This document shows, one piece after another, positions 9,473 to 18,224 of a stretch of DNA of 64,000 nucleotides. The position numbers and the translations under genes are program-made. The number at the start of each line of letters is the position of its first letter. Positions within the stretch are counted from its first letter, which is position 1. Under the pieces are notes generated by a model, which was not told the origin of the DNA, did no database searches, and saw nothing but the letters and a program-made list of their open reading frames with translations. This DNA is from a virus. Location: positions 1 through 64,000 of IMG/VR virus record IMGVR_UViG_3300046461_000342. The stretch is one strand, 5' to 3'.

Positions 9473-10588
9473 ATGCCGAACGCATATGTGATCAATCAAA
9501 AGCCTACGACCTACGGTCAAGCTTTTTCACTGCTGACTGAGATGTTGGCTGGCGCGGGGTGGACCTACGTTCAATCTGGCGATGGGCTCGCCAGTTTTGG
9601 CGCAGGGAAAGTGTTCACGAACTTCGTCTCCAATACGGCGAACAGTTGGAACAACAGCAGGGCGTGGGTCCGTATGCAAGACCCGAGTGGCACCAAGGAG
9701 TTCGTATTTCAGACTGGCCCAGGTGGTGGCGGGATCATCGATCGGACCGTAAGGATGAAGTACAGTCCAGGCGCGAAGTTTGTATCCGGGAGCCCTTCCG
9801 CAGCGGTCGCCGGCTCGGCAACGGATGAAAAAATATTCTGGGGGCCGGGGACTGATGCCTCATTTACTTCGATAAATTGGCACGATTCGGGTGTGCCCTC
9901 CGGGACTCTGGTCTACCAGGGGGCCGCAATGGGAACTGCTCCATACGGGTTTTGGTTCAGTTCGCAGATTCAGGGGGTTTCTCTTCTCAATCAACAGAAG
10001 AGTGCCACTTTGATGTGGGACCCGGTTGTGGCCGTTGCCGCAGACTTAGATCCCTATGTGATTCACGTGGCGACCAACAGAGGGTTCTCCATTGTAGGCG
10101 GCCAATCATTCGGTCAAGACGGCGGGCTAGCCAATTCTACGTGTTGGAGCCAGTCTGCTTCCAGTTCCACTGACAATCAGTGGGCTCACATTACCCCGGA
10201 CCTTTCGCAGCTATTCTATGTGCAACCAGCGATGTACTATGGGGGAATACAGACCGGAAGCCTGCAAACTGGGACGAACGCAGTCAACGTCATCGCCGGG
10301 GGTGGGGCGCAGATGACTACCAGCTTGGGCTTGAACTCATTCAACGGAAAAGCGGATATGCTGCCTATCCCTTACCTAAGAGTAGCTTCGCAAGGCCACA
10401 ACGCACAATCTGGTTCCAGCTTCCAAGGCATTGGCACTAGATATCCACTGCTCAAGGGTTGGTCAACAATGATGCGCTGGACCGGGCTATCACGAAACTC
10501 CTTCATGGACACCGTAAACGATAAGACATGGATCTGTGCCGGGTCTGTATGGTTGCCATGGGACGGTGCTACTCAGCCAATAGGGTGA
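9473..10588 (+). CDS. Fibre-tip paralogue 1 (WLPWDG family)
   Basis: A 371-residue protein. The ATG at 9473 (MPNAYVINQ) has GGAG 8 bases upstream; a longer frame from 9419 would overlap fibre 3. It is the first of five tandem paralogues that share an N-terminal YGQAFSLLTEMLAGAGW, a central KYSPGAKF, APYGFWF and DPYVIHV, and a C-terminal KGWSTMMRWTG followed by WLPWDGATQPIG. This copy has no inserted module, so it shows the basic scaffold. The role is probably a receptor-binding or fibre-tip subunit encoded as a set of variants. No enzyme motif is seen. Confidence 0.7.
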   Translation: MPNAYVINQKPTTYGQAFSLLTEMLAGAGWTYVQSGDGLASFGAGKVFTNFVSNTANSWNNSRAWVRMQDPSGTKEFVFQTGPGGGGIIDRTVRMKYSPGAKFVSGSPSAAVAGSATDEKIFWGPGTDASFTSINWHDSGVPSGTLVYQGAAMGTAPYGFWFSSQIQGVSLLNQQKSATLMWDPVVAVAADLDPYVIHVATNRGFSIVGGQSFGQDGGLANSTCWSQSASSSTDNQWAHITPDLSQLFYVQPAMYYGGIQTGSLQTGTNAVNVIAGGGAQMTTSLGLNSFNGKADMLPIPYLRVASQGHNAQSGSSFQGIGTRYPLLKGWSTMMRWTGLSRNSFMDTVNDKTWICAGSVWLPWDGATQPIG

Positions 10589-10592
10589 CCAT

Positions 10593-11735
10593 ATGCCGAA
10601 CGCTTACGTCGTCAATAAAAGACCTTGGTTCGACACCGTCAGCAGCACGATCTCTTCGTCAGGCGAGCCGCTTTCATTGTTGGTCGACATGTTGGAAAGC
10701 GCCGGCTGGAAATATCAAGGCTCGGGGGATGGTCTAGCCGCGGTCGGCACGACTACAAAAGTGTTCACTCGCGCTGGGCAGGGAGCAGGCGGATGGAACA
10801 ACTCCCGATCGTGGGCGAGACTCCAGGACCCTGGTGGGCTTAGAGAGTTCGTGTTCCAGTTAGTCAGCACAAGTGCCAGCTTCGGGAACAATACGGTTAG
10901 GATTAAGTACAGCGCGAGCGCGAAATTTACCGGTGGGTCGCCAACCTCGACCGTCACCCCTTCCGCAACAGACGAGCGAATAATCTGGGGGTCGGGTACT
11001 GACGCCAGCCCATCAGGCAGCCAATGGTTCAACACGACCGCCGCCGCGACCACCTATGGGGGAGCAAACTCTGGTGCGAACGTTGTAAACGGTAACACCA
11101 TCTACCAAGGAGCGGCCTTGGGAACAGCCCCGTATGGCTTCTGGTTCGCATCGATGGGGCAAGACACATCCAAAGCAAAGTTCGCTAGCATTCTCTTTGA
11201 CCCTGTTATCTCGGCACCACAGGACGGGGACCCATGCGTGATCGCGATCGGTACCGCCAACACGTTGGCTGCGACCTCTAGTTGCTTGTGCCGCGACGGC
11301 AATACTGCCGCAACGTGGACAACGACTCAAAGCGGGAACATAGAGGGCGCATGGGCGCATATGGACGCAACGAGCACCAACTGGTTGTACGTCCAGCCAG
11401 CGGGTTTCGCGGCCAACGTGGGGCCGAATCTTGCCGGAACTGGCCAAACCATCACTATGAGCGGAGCGGGTGGTTTACAGGTGAATCCATTCAACGGAAA
11501 GTTCGATGCCATGCCCGTTGCTTGGTTCCGTGCATCTACTGCGGCAACTTTTCCAGGCCTGAAGGGATGGTCGACGATGGCACGGTGGGCGACGACGTCA
11601 GGCATTAGCACGACCGGCACTATTGGTAGTGCCGCGAATAGAGTCACCTTCCGCGAGACCCTCGATAACAAGCAGTGGATCTTGGTCGGCGCGTTCTGGT
11701 TGCCTTGGGACGGGGCCACTCAACCAATCGGGTAA
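10593..11735 (+). CDS. Fibre-tip paralogue 2 (WLPWDG family)
   Basis: A 380-residue protein starting at ATG 10593, four bases after the previous stop, so the two are probably translationally coupled. It begins MPNAYVVNKRP and has the family blocks SLLVDMLESAGW, KYSASAKF, APYGFWFA, KGWSTMARW and WLPWDGATQPIG. Like paralogue 1 it lacks the inserted HGL module. A short extra segment rich in Gly, Ala and Asn precedes the IYQGAALGTAPYG block. The function is unknown; by position it is a virion tip protein. Confidence 0.7.
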   Translation: MPNAYVVNKRPWFDTVSSTISSSGEPLSLLVDMLESAGWKYQGSGDGLAAVGTTTKVFTRAGQGAGGWNNSRSWARLQDPGGLREFVFQLVSTSASFGNNTVRIKYSASAKFTGGSPTSTVTPSATDERIIWGSGTDASPSGSQWFNTTAAATTYGGANSGANVVNGNTIYQGAALGTAPYGFWFASMGQDTSKAKFASILFDPVISAPQDGDPCVIAIGTANTLAATSSCLCRDGNTAATWTTTQSGNIEGAWAHMDATSTNWLYVQPAGFAANVGPNLAGTGQTITMSGAGGLQVNPFNGKFDAMPVAWFRASTAATFPGLKGWSTMARWATTSGISTTGTIGSAANRVTFRETLDNKQWILVGAFWLPWDGATQPIG

Positions 11736-11739
11736 CACT

Positions 11740-13245
11740 TTGGCAGTTTCATATATACAGAATCAAGTGCCAACCTCCTACGGACAAGCTGTCAGCTTGT
11801 TGGTCGAGAACCTAGTTAGTGCAGGCTGGAGTTACCAAGCTTCCGGTGATGGGCTATCAGGCTACAGCTCCTCTTCAAAGGTGTTTACAGGGACAGCGAC
11901 TGGTGCCTTAGGGTGGAACAACCCGAATGCCTGGGCACGCATCCAAGATCCTAGCGGCACTCGTGAGCTTGTATTTCAACACAATGGTGTCGGAGGTACA
12001 GGGATCAAATATTCCCCGTTCGCTAAATTCACGAGTGGCGGGTCAGCGACTGCGGTCCCTACTGCGACAGACGAAAGGAACATGCGGTCACTGTCAACCT
12101 CGACAACGACAGTAACCATCTCAGCAGCCAATCCGGGCGTGGTAACCTGGGCGTCCCATGGCCTCGTTTCCGGTTCAGTCGTCACTTTCACCACTACCGG
12201 GTCTCTGCCAACGCCCCTCACGGCTAACACGCTCTACTACGTGAGCCAGACGGGAAACACCTCCGGCAACTTCCAGCTCGCGACAACGCCAGGAGGTGCT
12301 TCGATCGACACCACTGCGGGCGGGGGCTCGGGCACCCACACGGCGTATGCTCAACAGCTCGCCAGTTCATGGCTTCCGCCAGGTATCGTGAATGGGCTCG
12401 GTGTCCTCTACGGCACGGCGAAGGACACAGCGCCCTACGGCTTTTGGTTCGCAGCGTCGCAAAACTTTGCAGTGACCTTCGCAAACGGGAGCTCGACGAT
12501 CACGGGCGTCGCGCATGGCTTGGCCGTGGGTTCCTTGATCACGTTTTCCCCACCCGGAACTCTGCCGACCAACTTCACGGCCGGAGTGACCTATTTTGTC
12601 GTCTCAGTGCCGGCAGCCAACACATTCACCGTTTCCACATTAGTCGGTGGCACGGCCATCACCGCGGGTAGCGCTGGGACCGGGACGGCGACGGGGCCGC
12701 GCACGAGCCTGGTATTCGATCCTGTTACTTCCGTGGCTGAAGATCCGGATCCTTACGTGATCCACATCGGAGCGACCAACGCGTTTTCACTGAGCACTAG
12801 CAACTACGGGAGAGACGGCGGGACAGGTGGGGGCTCCACAACATGGTCGGTTACAGCCACGGCTAACGGAGGCACCACTGAAGGGTGCTTCGCAATCATG
12901 GACGTGTCTCGCGCGAACTTCCTATATGTGCAGCCTGCCGGCTACGCATTGTCTGCCACGGCGGGCTCAGCAGCCAGTGGTTTCGTTATCAACATGACTG
13001 GTGCAGCAGTTAACCCATTCAACAGTAAGTATGATGCCCTGCCATTTCCCTATGTTCGAATCCAGGAGGTTGCCTCTAGCGCTTCACAGACAACCGTTCA
13101 GCCGGGCGTGAAGGGGTGGTCGACTCTCTGTAGGTGGACCGGGCTTCGGAAAGCAACTTTGCTTGACACCCTCGATGGTCTGAAATGGGTATGTCTTGGC
13201 GGCATGTGGCTGCCATGGGACGGGACTACAACCCCTATAGGGTGA
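11740..13245 (+). CDS. Fibre-tip paralogue 3 with two inserted HGL modules (TTG start)
   Basis: About 501 residues if translation starts at TTG 11740 (reading AVSYIQNQVPTSYGQ), which aligns with the starts of the other family members; an in-frame ATG at 11623 lies inside the previous gene and is unlikely. The family blocks SLLVENLVSAGW, KYSPFAKF, APYGFWFAA, KGWSTLCRWTG and WLPWDGTTTPIG are present. Two modules of about 80 residues (VVTWASHGL...GTHTA and TITGVAHGL...GTGTAT) interrupt the scaffold at roughly 12094-12350 and 12463-12705, sites different from those in the two following paralogues. Confidence 0.65.
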   Translation: MAVSYIQNQVPTSYGQAVSLLVENLVSAGWSYQASGDGLSGYSSSSKVFTGTATGALGWNNPNAWARIQDPSGTRELVFQHNGVGGTGIKYSPFAKFTSGGSATAVPTATDERNMRSLSTSTTTVTISAANPGVVTWASHGLVSGSVVTFTTTGSLPTPLTANTLYYVSQTGNTSGNFQLATTPGGASIDTTAGGGSGTHTAYAQQLASSWLPPGIVNGLGVLYGTAKDTAPYGFWFAASQNFAVTFANGSSTITGVAHGLAVGSLITFSPPGTLPTNFTAGVTYFVVSVPAANTFTVSTLVGGTAITAGSAGTGTATGPRTSLVFDPVTSVAEDPDPYVIHIGATNAFSLSTSNYGRDGGTGGGSTTWSVTATANGGTTEGCFAIMDVSRANFLYVQPAGYALSATAGSAASGFVINMTGAAVNPFNSKYDALPFPYVRIQEVASSASQTTVQPGVKGWSTLCRWTGLRKATLLDTLDGLKWVCLGGMWLPWDGTTTPIG

Positions 13246-13249
13246 ATTT

Positions 13250-14830
13250 ATGCCGAATGCTTACGTCCTCAACCAACGAACGACGGGCTACGGTCCCGCA
13301 ATGGGGGCGTTCGTCAACATGTTGACGAGTGCGGGATGGACAGTCCAAAGCTCCGGTACCGGGTTCAATGGAGTCGTAAGCAACTCCGCTACGGTAACCA
13401 TTACCAACGCGTCTCCGGCTGTCGTGACGTGGGCTTCCCACGGGTTATTGATTGGGAGTGCGGTCGTGTTTTCGAGCACTGGGGTGCTTCCAACAGGAAT
13501 CACGGCAGGTACTACGTACTATGTGATTACTACTGGATATGCCGTGGGTAGTTTTCGAATCTCACTAACCAGGGAAGGTACCGCGATCAATACCAGCAGC
13601 GCTGGCTCCGGGACCCATACGGCTTCAGTGCGAAATGTCTTTTTAAGCAACAACGCACCCACCGTAGTAAAGGTGGCCTTCGCTACTCCGACGGTTATTT
13701 ATTGGCCAAGCCACGGATTGCCGGTGGGCGCCTCCGTTGGGTTCTTGTTTGCTGGTAACAACCCCACTGGCATAACCGTGAACGTTAGCTACTACGTGAT
13801 GAGTGCTGGCTACACGAGTAACTCGTTTCAGATCTCATCCACTATTGGCGGTGCAGCGGTAGCCACGACTAGCTCGGGAAGTGGCATCGTTAGGTGTTTC
13901 CCGACATGCGGATGGGGCCTTGGCAGCACCGCGGGCGCATCTTGGCCTTGGATGAGACTTCAAGAACCTGCGGGCGTCCGAGAGTTGGTTATACAGATGG
14001 ACAGCGCGGGTCAGGTCCGAATCAAATACTCAGCGTCGGCTAAGTTTACTGGAGGTACCATCGCCGCTGGCACGTGTCCATCGGCCACAGATGAACGATA
14101 TCTGTGGGGGAGCAGTGCCTCGCTAAGTGCTTTCATGCAAACCACCGGGACCAGCCCCAGTCACGCGGCAGTCCCGATGATCTGGCAGGGTGCGGCAATA
14201 TCAACACCACCATATGGGTTTTGGTTCGCCGGGATGACGCTCGGGACGGGATACCTGTATACAGCTTTTGTGATGGACCCTGTTGTCTCGGTGGCAGAGG
14301 ATCCCGACCCGGTGGTGTTCCATATCGGTGCGAAATGCCTAGAGGGCTTGAGTTTGTCTGACATGAACGGTGCCGCGATAGGTGCACAAATCAGCGCCTC
14401 ATCGATATGGACCTCGGCATGCGGAGGGACGACGGCCGGCAACTTCGCCTATATAGATAGTGGAAAGACGGCTTTTGTGCGCGTGCAGCCGTTGCAGTAC
14501 GTGTGCACCGGGCCACAGAACTACTATTTGGCACCAGTTGGAGGTGCTCCTCAAATCACAGTGTCCGGTAGCAATGGATACTCTGCGATCTTCCTAGGCC
14601 CAAATCAGTTCAACTCACAATATGACGCTCTACCAGTTCCATGGGTTCGCGCAGCGCTTCCGGATGGTACCGGCACCTTTTGCGGCGGACTAAAGGGCTG
14701 GTCCACCATGTTGCGTTGGACGACCGTCTATAGAACGTCTTTTTCAGACACGATGGATGACAAACGATGGATCTGTGTGGGACCGTTCTGGTTGCCTTGG
14801 GATGGCGCGACAACCCCGAGGAATGACTGA
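13250..14830 (+). CDS. Fibre-tip paralogue 4 with two HGL modules near the N-terminus
   Basis: A 526-residue protein starting at ATG 13250, four bases after the previous stop. It keeps MPNAYVLNQ, FVNMLTSAGW, KYSASAKF, PPYGFWFAG, KGWSTMLRWT and WLPWDGATTPRND. Two tandem modules (VVTWASHGL..GTHTA and VIYWPSHGL..GSGIV) sit together after the first 40 residues, at about 13373-13895. In paralogue 3 the same module type sits further downstream. It is probably a receptor-binding variant. Confidence 0.65.
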   Translation: MPNAYVLNQRTTGYGPAMGAFVNMLTSAGWTVQSSGTGFNGVVSNSATVTITNASPAVVTWASHGLLIGSAVVFSSTGVLPTGITAGTTYYVITTGYAVGSFRISLTREGTAINTSSAGSGTHTASVRNVFLSNNAPTVVKVAFATPTVIYWPSHGLPVGASVGFLFAGNNPTGITVNVSYYVMSAGYTSNSFQISSTIGGAAVATTSSGSGIVRCFPTCGWGLGSTAGASWPWMRLQEPAGVRELVIQMDSAGQVRIKYSASAKFTGGTIAAGTCPSATDERYLWGSSASLSAFMQTTGTSPSHAAVPMIWQGAAISTPPYGFWFAGMTLGTGYLYTAFVMDPVVSVAEDPDPVVFHIGAKCLEGLSLSDMNGAAIGAQISASSIWTSACGGTTAGNFAYIDSGKTAFVRVQPLQYVCTGPQNYYLAPVGGAPQITVSGSNGYSAIFLGPNQFNSQYDALPVPWVRAALPDGTGTFCGGLKGWSTMLRWTTVYRTSFSDTMDDKRWICVGPFWLPWDGATTPRND

Positions 14831-14832
14831 CC

Positions 14833-16206
14833 ATGCCAGACGCGTATGTTTTGAATCAGTTTCCCGATAGCTACGGTGGCGTCATCTCAACGCTGGTTGA
14901 GATGTTGGTTCGTGCGGGCTGGCGCTACCTGGGCTCTGGGAATGGGTTCCTCACTGCCCCTATCTACTCTGTGGCATCAGGCACGTCCACGATCACGATA
15001 TCTATTTCAGTGAATGCAGTAGTAACGTGGGTAAACCATGGTATGCCTTCGAACTCGAATGCCCCCTTCGTAATTACGACGACAGGGACTCTTCCGACTG
15101 GGATTACTGCCGGTGCGACATATTATGTGTTGCCTACGGGGTGGACAACCAACTCCTTCCGAATATCGGCGAGTCCAGGCGGAATCGGTATCAGTACGAG
15201 TGGTGGTACCCAGTCTGGTACCCACACAGGAACGAATTCAGCCAAGTTGTTCACCGGCACAGGAACAGGGGCGTTTGGATGGGACAACCCGTCAGCGTGG
15301 GCAAGATTGCAGGATCCTGCTGGCGTCCGCGAACTGGTGGTCCAACATGATGCCGTGGGGAGAGTGAAGATCAAATATTCTCGGGCGGCGAAGTTCACGG
15401 GCGCGTATGGAGGTGCCGTGGCCTTCGACTTGCCACCGACTGCAACCGATGAAGCGTACATCGCGGGGCAGGTTGGTACGTCGTCCAATAATGACTATTA
15501 CAGCGGGGTCGCGAGTTCTACCCCTGGTCAATGGATATCTCAAGGAGTCACGAAATCGCAAGTCATCTGTCAAGGGTTCGCTTCCGGTACGGCGCCGTAC
15601 GGTTTCTGGTTCGCCATGCAAGAGTTCCCACGCGGCGCCTTGCGAGGTGGAATCATCATGGATCCTGTAAGATCTGTGCCTGAAGATCCCGACCCTTTCG
15701 TCTTTCATATCGGGGGAGCCAACGTGTTCTCCGCAGTTGGCGGCTATACGGGGACCACGGGTCTTGGATATATCAAGGACGCGACCCAGCCTCTTACGAC
15801 GTGGGGGTTAGCTCCTGGCATTATCAACGATGGTTGTTGGGCCTTTATGGACCCAGCGGCTACACAATTCTTGTTTGTGCAACCGTGCTTCTATGGAATC
15901 GGCAACACCAGTACAACCCAGATGCTGGTTCAGGCGGCCCGTGGACTGGCCTCGAATCCGTTTAGCGGAAAGCCAGAAGCTCTTCCCATCGTGTATATGA
16001 GGGCAAGCCCCTGGACTTTCCCAACCTCGGGTGGAACTGGTGGGATTATAGCCGTTCCTTACTCAGGGGTGAAGGGCTGGTCAACCATGGTTAGGCATAC
16101 CGGTGGGCCAAGAGCTACGTTCAAGGATACTATCGAGGGTAAGTCCTTCATCGCTGTGGGGGATTTCTGGCTTCCCTGGGATGGGGTCACAACTCCGGCG
16201 GGGTGA
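14833..16206 (+). CDS. Fibre-tip paralogue 5 with one HGL module
   Basis: A 457-residue protein starting at ATG 14833, two bases after the previous stop. It begins MPDAYVLNQFPDSYGG and has STLVEMLVRAGWRY, KYSRAAKF, APYGFWFAM, KGWSTMVRHTG and WLPWDGVTTPAG. One HGL-type module (VVTWVNHGM..SGTHTG) occupies about 14980-15240 near the N-terminus. It closes the five-gene paralogue array and is followed five bases later by a small virion gene. Confidence 0.65.
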   Translation: MPDAYVLNQFPDSYGGVISTLVEMLVRAGWRYLGSGNGFLTAPIYSVASGTSTITISISVNAVVTWVNHGMPSNSNAPFVITTTGTLPTGITAGATYYVLPTGWTTNSFRISASPGGIGISTSGGTQSGTHTGTNSAKLFTGTGTGAFGWDNPSAWARLQDPAGVRELVVQHDAVGRVKIKYSRAAKFTGAYGGAVAFDLPPTATDEAYIAGQVGTSSNNDYYSGVASSTPGQWISQGVTKSQVICQGFASGTAPYGFWFAMQEFPRGALRGGIIMDPVRSVPEDPDPFVFHIGGANVFSAVGGYTGTTGLGYIKDATQPLTTWGLAPGIINDGCWAFMDPAATQFLFVQPCFYGIGNTSTTQMLVQAARGLASNPFSGKPEALPIVYMRASPWTFPTSGGTGGIIAVPYSGVKGWSTMVRHTGGPRATFKDTIEGKSFIAVGDFWLPWDGVTTPAG

Positions 16207-16210
16207 TAAG

Positions 16211-16564
16211 ATGGCAGATTCGGCGCTAAACATCGATTGGCTGGCAAGCGCGTCTAGCACTGCGTCAACGTGCAAGTTGAACGTGTACGCAAACGTTCAG
16301 ACTGCTAATGACAGCTTGGCCGCGGCGGCAACGAACCAGCTCTCATGTTGGATCAACGATACGGTAGGCGACTTGAGCAAGAACACAACGAAGTGGTCTG
16401 CTGGAGCCACGTACTACAAGATGCGAGGGATGGATCAGACGACAAATGGCCTCTATGCGACCTGGGTCGTCACCGGTGCGCCTGACTATTCAGCGGGGAG
16501 CTACACAGGAGCCCTGAACCGCCCGCTCAGAGATGTTCACGTCGTCGATACTTGGACCGTGTAG
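16211..16564 (+). CDS. Small probable virion protein
   Basis: A 117-residue protein starting at ATG 16211, just after the stop of paralogue 5. It is rich in Ala, Thr and Asn, with two aromatic patches (WINDTVG, ATYYKMRGMDQTTNG), and ends in VDTWTV. No known motif is visible. As the last gene of the late fibre block it could be a tip or a small decoration protein. An upstream in-frame ATG at 16103 lies inside the previous gene and is unlikely. Confidence 0.55.
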   Translation: MADSALNIDWLASASSTASTCKLNVYANVQTANDSLAAAATNQLSCWINDTVGDLSKNTTKWSAGATYYKMRGMDQTTNGLYATWVVTGAPDYSAGSYTGALNRPLRDVHVVDTWTV

Positions 16565-16589
16565 CCGGCGACCGTCTGGCGTTCAGGAG

Positions 16590-16609
16590 ACTTTGGTGTA
16601 ATCGGCCAA
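16590..16609 (+). promoter_or_regulatory. GGTGTA motif before the phosphatase gene
   Basis: The intergenic gap holds CTTTGGTGTAATCGG about 12 bases before the ATG at 16610. The same GGTGTA core recurs in many short gaps in this window (for example near 29468, 41711, 42999, 52083, 56041, 57786 and 61616). A phage promoter element or leader motif is possible but untested. Confidence 0.3.
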
Positions 16610-17353
16610 ATGGGCCGTACTATCATCATAGGCGACGTTCACGGGTGCTTGGAAGAGTTCCGGGCGTTGTTGACATTGGTCTCGTACGAGCTCGGGCGCG
16701 ACCGAGCAGTGCAGCTCGGAGATCTGATGGACCGCGGACCCGACCCCGTGGGGTGTGTGCGTCTCGCGCAAGAGCAGCGGATCGAGGTGTTGCGCGGCAA
16801 TCATGAAGACAAGCACATCCGCTGGCGTCGACACGAGCAAACACGCGGCGCCAAAAAGAATCCGGTTCAGGGGATACATGGAGTACGTGCCGAGCAGAAC
16901 CTGGCCCTGTCAGACCAGGACCTTCAGTGGCTCAACGGCAACCCCCTGATGCTCGATTTAGGGGAGGGCCTGGTCGCAGTGCACGGCGGGCTCGAGCCGG
17001 CATACCCCGTGGCCAAGCAATCCAATGCGGTCGCACGGGTGCGGTACGTGGATGCAGAGGGTAAGATGGTCGGCTTTCAAGAGGGGCGTCTCGAGCAGCC
17101 CGCCGACACGGTCTTTTGGTCGAGCCGCTGGACAGGTCCGGAGTCTGTCGTGTACGGGCACGCGATCTACTCGTTGACCGAGCCGCGCATCGATCGGTTC
17201 GCGGGCGGGGCCTGCTATGGGATCGACACGGGGTGCGTGTACGGCGGCCAGTTGACGGCGATGATCGTGACCCCGGGCCACCCAAGAGTGGAATTTGCGC
17301 ATGTGCCCGCTAAAGCCGTGTATTACGACGGGTTTCAGCCGACCAGCACTTGA
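16610..17353 (+). CDS. Calcineurin-like PPP-family phosphatase
   Basis: A 247-residue protein with the full set of PPP metallophosphatase motifs: GDVHG (residues 8-12), GDLMDRGPD (about 36-44), GNHE (about 63-66), VHGG (about 124-127) and YGH (near 180). These residues bind two metal ions and the phosphate. The family includes phage lambda protein phosphatase, bis(5'-nucleosyl)tetraphosphatase ApaH and bacterial PrpE-like enzymes; the size and motif spacing fit these. The substrate cannot be decided from sequence and could be phosphoprotein or dinucleoside polyphosphate. It stands between the fibre block and the helicase genes. Confidence 0.85.
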   Translation: MGRTIIIGDVHGCLEEFRALLTLVSYELGRDRAVQLGDLMDRGPDPVGCVRLAQEQRIEVLRGNHEDKHIRWRRHEQTRGAKKNPVQGIHGVRAEQNLALSDQDLQWLNGNPLMLDLGEGLVAVHGGLEPAYPVAKQSNAVARVRYVDAEGKMVGFQEGRLEQPADTVFWSSRWTGPESVVYGHAIYSLTEPRIDRFAGGACYGIDTGCVYGGQLTAMIVTPGHPRVEFAHVPAKAVYYDGFQPTST

Positions 17354-17417
17354 CGCATAAGCGCTTGAAGTTTCCCGACGCCTGACGTGTATAGGGCGGG
17401 CTAAGTCGGGAGTGTAG

Positions 17418-18224
17418 ATGCGCAACGTCTGGATAGAACCCAAGAGCGAAGGTAAGGGCCGCACGTTTCGTGCTGTCCTGCTGGCCACGGTAGAGGCCGA
17501 TCTGCTCTGGAGTGGCGGTGCGTCCGGGTCTGACAACATGCGTCCGGTCTGGGCGATGTTCGGCGGGTCCGATCAGGAGCTCCGGGCCTTCATGGCGAAT
17601 TTGACGTCGGGGCGGCGGGTAACCTGCGAGAAACGTTACGGATACTACCGCAGTGGTAAGGAAGATCGCTTCGAGTTCTTGCGGTCGGCACACTATCAAA
17701 CGATCTGGCAAAAAGAGGAAGAAGGATCCCTGGCCACGATTTTCTTGCCTGAGCTCTTCAAGATAGATCCCGGAATGGTTGACCCACAGGGGATCGGCTT
17801 CGTGCTCTTGCCGACGCAAGAGTGGCACGAGCAACAGAGTCTACCCACGGCGGCGCTCGCGCGGCACCTTGAACGATGTGGCTATGAGCTCGGGCCGGAG
17901 TGGGTCAAGCAGTGGGCTACAACCGCGTACTTGTTTGCGGCTTACTTGGATCGCCGCACGCGGTGCCCTCTGATCGCTGATGGCCGATTCTACATGCAAC
18001 TGATGACAGCATGCCTCAAAAATAGCCTCGCCTCGTTCGCCCCGAAAGATAGCTTTTCTGTTGGGCGTGACTTTGGCACCCATCAGGAACACAGCTATTA
18101 TGAGACAGACGTGCAAACAGTTGGCTTCAGGCAAGGGCTAGTGTTCCGCTCCAACCACGAGAATTTCGAGACAGTCTTGGCACGAGAAGTTGAAACTTTT
18201 TTCAAGCACGCGGGGAGTCGCTAG
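17418..18224 (+). CDS. Unknown protein coupled to the methylase-helicase
   Basis: A 268-residue protein whose TAG stop directly abuts the ATG of the next gene, so it is probably translated and used together with it. I do not recognise a domain. It has a mixed alpha/beta composition, a Trp-rich N-terminal half and few Cys residues. The gap before it carries GTGTATAGGG and GAGTGTAGATG, related to the recurring GGTGTA motif. A partner or specificity subunit for the downstream enzyme is an inference from position only. Confidence 0.6.
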   Translation: MRNVWIEPKSEGKGRTFRAVLLATVEADLLWSGGASGSDNMRPVWAMFGGSDQELRAFMANLTSGRRVTCEKRYGYYRSGKEDRFEFLRSAHYQTIWQKEEEGSLATIFLPELFKIDPGMVDPQGIGFVLLPTQEWHEQQSLPTAALARHLERCGYELGPEWVKQWATTAYLFAAYLDRRTRCPLIADGRFYMQLMTACLKNSLASFAPKDSFSVGRDFGTHQEHSYYETDVQTVGFRQGLVFRSNHENFETVLAREVETFFKHAGSR

